A stretch of DNA of 64,000 bases from assembly GCA_947579665.1 (NCBI GenBank), contig OX388344.1, positions 9,666,346-9,730,345 of the forward strand. Reading direction: 5' to 3'. Made by a program: the position numbers and the translations under genes. The notes beneath the pieces are model-generated. The model was not told the DNA's origin. It worked only from the letters and a program-made list of their open reading frames with translations, and searched no databases. Below are positions 60,273-64,000 of the stretch, one piece after another. Source of the stretch: Sympetrum striolatum (lineage: Eukaryota; Arthropoda; Insecta; Odonata; Libellulidae). Within the stretch, counting starts at the first letter, position 1. Each line of letters opens with the position of its first letter.

Positions 60273-61464
60273 TGTCTATGTCTATGTCTATGTAAGAACC
60301 CTGCAAGCCACCTTTCGGTGTATGGCAGGGGGTGCAAGCACCTTGACTCTATTTTCCTAAACGGTTGCTTTCGCGTATACTTCGCGGAAAAAATGAATTT
60401 TTGAAACGATTCGTTTTAGCATCTATTTCCCTAATCTTTCGGGCAGTATCAGCACGGCCCATATAACAGGGGGGTCGCATTATATCGGTTACATCATCTG
60501 AAAACGTAATTTCTCTGAACTTATTTAATAAATTTATCCTTTGAATTTTTCTTCTATCTTCTAATGATTCCCATCCCGCGTCCTGTAACATCTGAGTGAC
60601 ACTCGCTGTTTTATCGTAGCAATTCTTTACAAATCGTATCGCCTTTCGTTGTACTTTTTCTAAATCCCGAATATGACATTTCTCGGCGGGGTCCCATACA
60701 CTACATGCATACTCAAGGTGAGGCCTAACTAACGCTAAGTAACATCGCTCGCGAACCTTTTCTTCGCTCCTACCGACTATTCTTTTAACGAAGCCGAGTT
60801 TCTTAAGTGCTTTTCCACATATATTTCGGATGTGGGCACTCCATGATAGATTATTCGTGAGAGTTACTCCAAGATACTTTACCGATTCTACTGTCATTAG
60901 GTTTACCCCTCGGAGACTATAAGAATAATCATTTATTATAGATTTACTTTCGAAGAAGTTAACTACCGAACACTTTTCTACATTAAGCTCTAATTGCCAA
61001 TCATCGCACCAATTCATAATTCTGTCTAAGTCGTTCGAAAGGGTTAATCTATCCTCTGAACTAACTATTTCCCTGTAAATGACTGTGTCGTCTGCGAATA
61101 TCCTAACATTGCTTTCAATGTGATTGCTGAGGTCGTTGATGTATACTAAAAATAACAACGGTCCAATTACACTGCCCTGAGGGACGCCCGAGGTCACCTT
61201 AACCAAGTTGGAACTAATACCATCGAGTACTACTCGTTGCTCTCTATCGGTGAGAAAGTCTTTTATCCAGTTAATAACTTGTGCATTGATACCCGCAACT
61301 TCTAATTTGTACAGCAATTTATGATGAGGTACCTTATCGAAAGCCTTCCGAAAATCTAAAAATATCGCATCGACTTGCTTATGTTTTTCAGCAGAGTTTA
61401 GAACATCGTGTACTAATAAAGCCAGCTGAGACTCGCAAGAACGAGTCTTACGAATGATAAGAAT
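60273..61464 (-). mobile_element. 5'-truncated non-LTR retrotransposon
   Basis: Minus-strand LINE fragment. Its 3' UTR contains a conserved-looking CACCCCCTGCCATACACC and GGTGGCTTGCAGGG, and ends in a short tandem tail (ACATAG repeated, plus strand 60,273-60,292) instead of a poly(A). The 5' end is lost inside the reverse transcriptase near 61,464, as is usual for target-primed insertions that stop early. A CR1/L2/Jockey-like affiliation is likely from the RT motifs, but the clade was not determined. Confidence 0.88.
60349..61464 (-). CDS. Reverse transcriptase C-terminal part (LINE, truncated)
   Basis: The open frame covers 371 codons plus stop. The frame extends upstream of the first start-like codon at 61,317. 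It starts in the RT fingers region (RKTRSCESQLALLVHD), followed by motif A FLDFRKAFDKVPHHKLL with its catalytic Asp, motif B SGVPQGSVIGPLLFLVYIND, and motif C FADDT (about residues 123-127) with the two catalytic Asp residues. The thumb region has the typical KYLGVTL and RPHLEYACSVWDP, and the C-terminus is FFPRSIRESNRLGK. The endonuclease and the N-terminal part of RT are missing, so this copy cannot transpose, although the remaining frame is intact. Confidence 0.92.
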   Translation of the reverse strand: MLIIRKTRSCESQLALLVHDVLNSAEKHKQVDAIFLDFRKAFDKVPHHKLLYKLEVAGINAQVINWIKDFLTDREQRVVLDGISSNLVKVTSGVPQGSVIGPLLFLVYINDLSNHIESNVRIFADDTVIYREIVSSEDRLTLSNDLDRIMNWCDDWQLELNVEKCSVVNFFESKSIINDYSYSLRGVNLMTVESVKYLGVTLTNNLSWSAHIRNICGKALKKLGFVKRIVGRSEEKVRERCYLALVRPHLEYACSVWDPAEKCHIRDLEKVQRKAIRFVKNCYDKTASVTQMLQDAGWESLEDRRKIQRINLLNKFREITFSDDVTDIMRPPCYMGRADTARKIREIDAKTNRFKNSFFPRSIRESNRLGK

Positions 61465-62600
61465 CTATATCTAATAAAAGTTGAGGATGGAATTGAAGGT
61501 GAAAAACAGAAGACACAGACCTAAGAAGTTGGCTAATTTAATGAATAAACTTACAAGGAAGAAAAGGAGGTGATGGCGTTGAATGTTTTGAATGGAAAAA
61601 CTGAAAAACAGAACGCTCACGTGCGAAAATTCGAAACACACGGAACCAGAAGATTCTTAAGTACATTTTGTAACTACGCTAATGCTAAATCAACTCAAAT
61701 AGTTAAAACTCCTGCTAAAATAATAAATTAGTTTGTATATTTAAAAATTAATATCGTTACGAAAAATAGAAAAGGTAGCCGTCATGTGATTTATATTAAT
61801 AATAATGACAAAAAACGTAATATTACGAGGATATTGAGCATTTAAGTTAATCACAAAATATCCAAACCATTAAGATTCGTAATGCACAAGATTTTTAGGC
61901 TTCAAACGTCGACTTATACGCCGGCATATACGGTATATATTCAATCGCCATACCTTTTAATATGACAAATTATAAGCCCAATATTATGATTTTGGTCAAA
62001 AATCTTCGGCAAGACTAATTGGTGTGTGATATCATTGACCTACTGCACGCAAAGCTCATATTCGTTTACGCAGTCTTTATTTATTTTGCAAACTTAAATT
62101 AGAAAGAAATGTCTTTAGAAGTCCAAACAAGAATTAAGATAATGGAAATCAAACGAGAATTTCAATGTCAGTCGTGTAATATTGTTTTTAATCTGAAGTT
62201 ATGAATAACTCGAGAGCCAAACGTCGCACCGCTCCCAAAATAGGGGAAATATTTAAAGTCGAATTAATGAAGATAAAAGGCTCCTTTTTATCTCCCTGAG
62301 GTCCCAGGTTCAACTCCAGATGGGTCAAACCATTCCCAAAGCAGTTACAAGTAAACTTCACTCTCTCGATTCAGTCTTTACTTCATTTGCAGAACCAAAT
62401 TAGAAACAAATGCCTATAAAAGTCTAAACAAGCACTAAAAGAACGGAAATCAAACGAAGATTTTATATAAACGATAATTTGGTGAAATTGTGAGTATGTA
62501 AACAAAGCTTGACGTCAAACACATTTTTGAATACCATACATACATTCTTCTGTTAGAGCATACTGTTGCGGAATAATTTGCGAGTTGCTTAGTCGCCTTT
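61465..62600. repeat. AT-rich interval with a ~300-bp direct duplication
   Basis: 62,053-62,170 and 62,352-62,470 are diverged direct repeats (shared CAGTCTTTA, AATTAGAAA, AAATGxCT, GTCxAAACAAG, GGAAATCAAACGA). Between them GGTTCAACTCC near 62,311 resembles a tRNA box B, but no box A is clear. No gene was found. Confidence 0.55.
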
Positions 62601-62689
62601 TTATTGTTTGCCCTCTTTTTGTTCGTACGCTATGCCTCAACATACCTCACCGACCTCTCGCACTCTCTCTTTTTACTTTCTCCATATAC

Positions 62690-62808
62690 GAAGTATAGAG
62701 AAAGTATTGTTTTCATGAAAAAATTGGGCTTCGAGAGTTCAACGGAAATACATGTTTTGGGGTCCCTAGAACACGTTTTGACCATTTTCGGAATGATGTC
62801 TGTGTGTA

Positions 62809-62851
<43 letters not shown>

Positions 62852-63030
62852 ATATGTGATAGTGGACGCTCTAACGTGAAAACTATTAGTCGTATCAATA
62901 CCAAACTTCATATATAGCACTGTGGTGTGTGCTGTCAGAGCTGATTAGTTTTTGGAGTAAATCGGTTAACCGGAAGTCGAGCTTCATTCTTCAAAGCTCA
63001 TTTCCGGTTTTCAAAATATCACCATAAATA
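62690..63030 (-). repeat. Dispersed repeat with terminal hairpin and (TG)n tract
   Basis: This is the reverse-complement relative of 4,003-4,322. At its 3' end (in element orientation) lies a hairpin, ACTTTCTC ... GAGAAAGT, at 62,676-62,708. The internal dinucleotide tract has grown to about 50 bp of TG at 62,801-62,848. ORFs crossing the tract on both strands (poly-Val/Cys and poly-Thr/His) are artefacts of the microsatellite. Confidence 0.75.
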
Positions 63031-64000
63031 TAATATTAAGGTACAGCCAACAGCATAAAAAAGTTACCACCTAAGATGCAACCAGCATAACTCGAGAAGG
63101 GCGAGTCTTTCAGATTCTTTGTTTTGAGCGCGCTTTTGGTCTTCCTCTTTATGCCTGGCAGGTTTTGAAGGCTTTTGTGATGATATATATTATACAAATA
63201 CTCGCTAAAAGTTATTGCTTTTGCTGCGGTAGAAGCAGTATTGTATTATGATATAATTAAATTCGTATTTCGTTAAATCGGCTCGAATCTCAAGCGCAAT
63301 TCTCTCTTCTTCTTAAAATATTGGACATGAATTACTTTGGCTGCTCATATTTCATCCTAACATAATATTTTCCATCAATGCAGATTTAGAATGAAATTGG
63401 TTATTTCAGTTAATGCTCCACATGCCCGCAGGATGATCGTTTTCGTAAAGATTATACTTAATTATGATACGATAATTAAGAGAATATGAACTACTGTAAA
63501 TTAGGTCAACTGAAGTAGGAAAAATTAGAAATAAACGTATATCATAAATATAATAATGGTGTTGCAGATTTATGAAAGATAGTTAAGTAAGAAATACATT
63601 TAAATTAACTATCCGCGAGCCTCCGTAAGGCTTATTGCTGAGAATGTGATACACTCAACTATCTTAATAATTTACAAATAACGATCGTTGAGAGTAGGGA
63701 TCACGTCGTCGCGTATTTCGTCATGTAAATCACACCTTAGGAATATCTCTAATAATTTTTGTCTTTACAGAGTATTATTCTTGTAAGATACCCAGCGGAG
63801 GGCTCCGATCATTTTGGACTGACTGCTATCTAACCTGTAGTCTCTTAACAAACCGCTTAATATTTTACGTGCGAAAATTTCTTTTGGATAATAAAATTAG
63901 AATATAGAGTCGAGAATGTAGAGTCGAGCGAAGCGCAAAAAGAATTGAATAATATGCTTGTAATTATTTAATTCCTTTATTTAAACCTTCTCCGTCAAAA
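63031..64000. other. Unannotated AT-rich end of the window
   Basis: No gene is supported. On the minus strand about 63,890-63,765 reads open for 40 or so codons to a TAA (LRDYRLDSSQSKMIGALRWV). On the plus strand the same place has an acceptor (TTTTTGTCTTTACAG at 63,770) and 20 open codons. Either could be a decayed exon or transposon piece. Confidence 0.3.

Noticed and set aside
62604..62920. ORFs on both strands across the (TG)n tract
   Set aside because: Poly-Val/Cys and poly-Thr/His runs come from the microsatellite. The flanks are the dispersed repeat.

Overview
The window looks like nuclear DNA of an arthropod (insect or arachnid). It is AT-rich and gene-poor. It carries tRNA-derived SINE-like sequences, a pogo/Tigger-type MITE, a hAT-type non-autonomous transposon with an 8-bp target duplication, a 5'-truncated non-LTR retrotransposon, and split exons with GT-AG signals. 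There are no operons, Shine-Dalgarno sites or dense bacterial-style ORFs. The species cannot be named from sequence alone.

Layout: (1) 1-22,448 is a tandem array of a 4,897-bp unit, 4.6 copies and probably continuing to the left. The unit is itself hierarchical: about 105-bp hairpin-bearing monomers sit four to a block, and two 794-bp blocks sit in each unit. It also holds a GC-richer, exon-like segment and copies of a dispersed repeat seen again near 62.8 kb. (2) 22.4-29.2 kb is mostly unrecognised sequence with old internal duplications, a 21-22-bp degenerate minisatellite, a SINE and a possible minus-strand promoter. (3) 29.24-45.33 kb is a large, diverged palindrome (arms about 7.6 and 6.7 kb, spacer about 1.8 kb). 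Both arms carry matching CCAAT/GC-box first-exon regions and matching exon-like open blocks on the two strands, some intact and some frameshifted. One arm has a SINE insertion with target duplication and the other has the empty site.

(4) 45.3-54.6 kb holds the best gene evidence: three consecutive plus-strand exons (47,290, 48,779, 51,014) that join in phase into an open 120-residue C-terminus of an unrecognised protein. Decayed duplicate exons follow downstream. (5) 54.6-56.85 kb is a 2.2-kb hAT-like element. (6) 57.1-59.9 kb has a possible exon, a 270-bp repeat, and a 1.76-kb strand-asymmetric G-rich minisatellite embedded in that repeat. (7) 60.27-61.46 kb is the truncated LINE on the minus strand. 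(8) 61.5-64 kb has small duplications, the dispersed repeat with a (TG)n tract, and little else.

Overall this is a repeat-rich region in which a small, rapidly changing gene family seems to have been copied, inverted and partly decayed. The functions of its products are not recognisable by eye.
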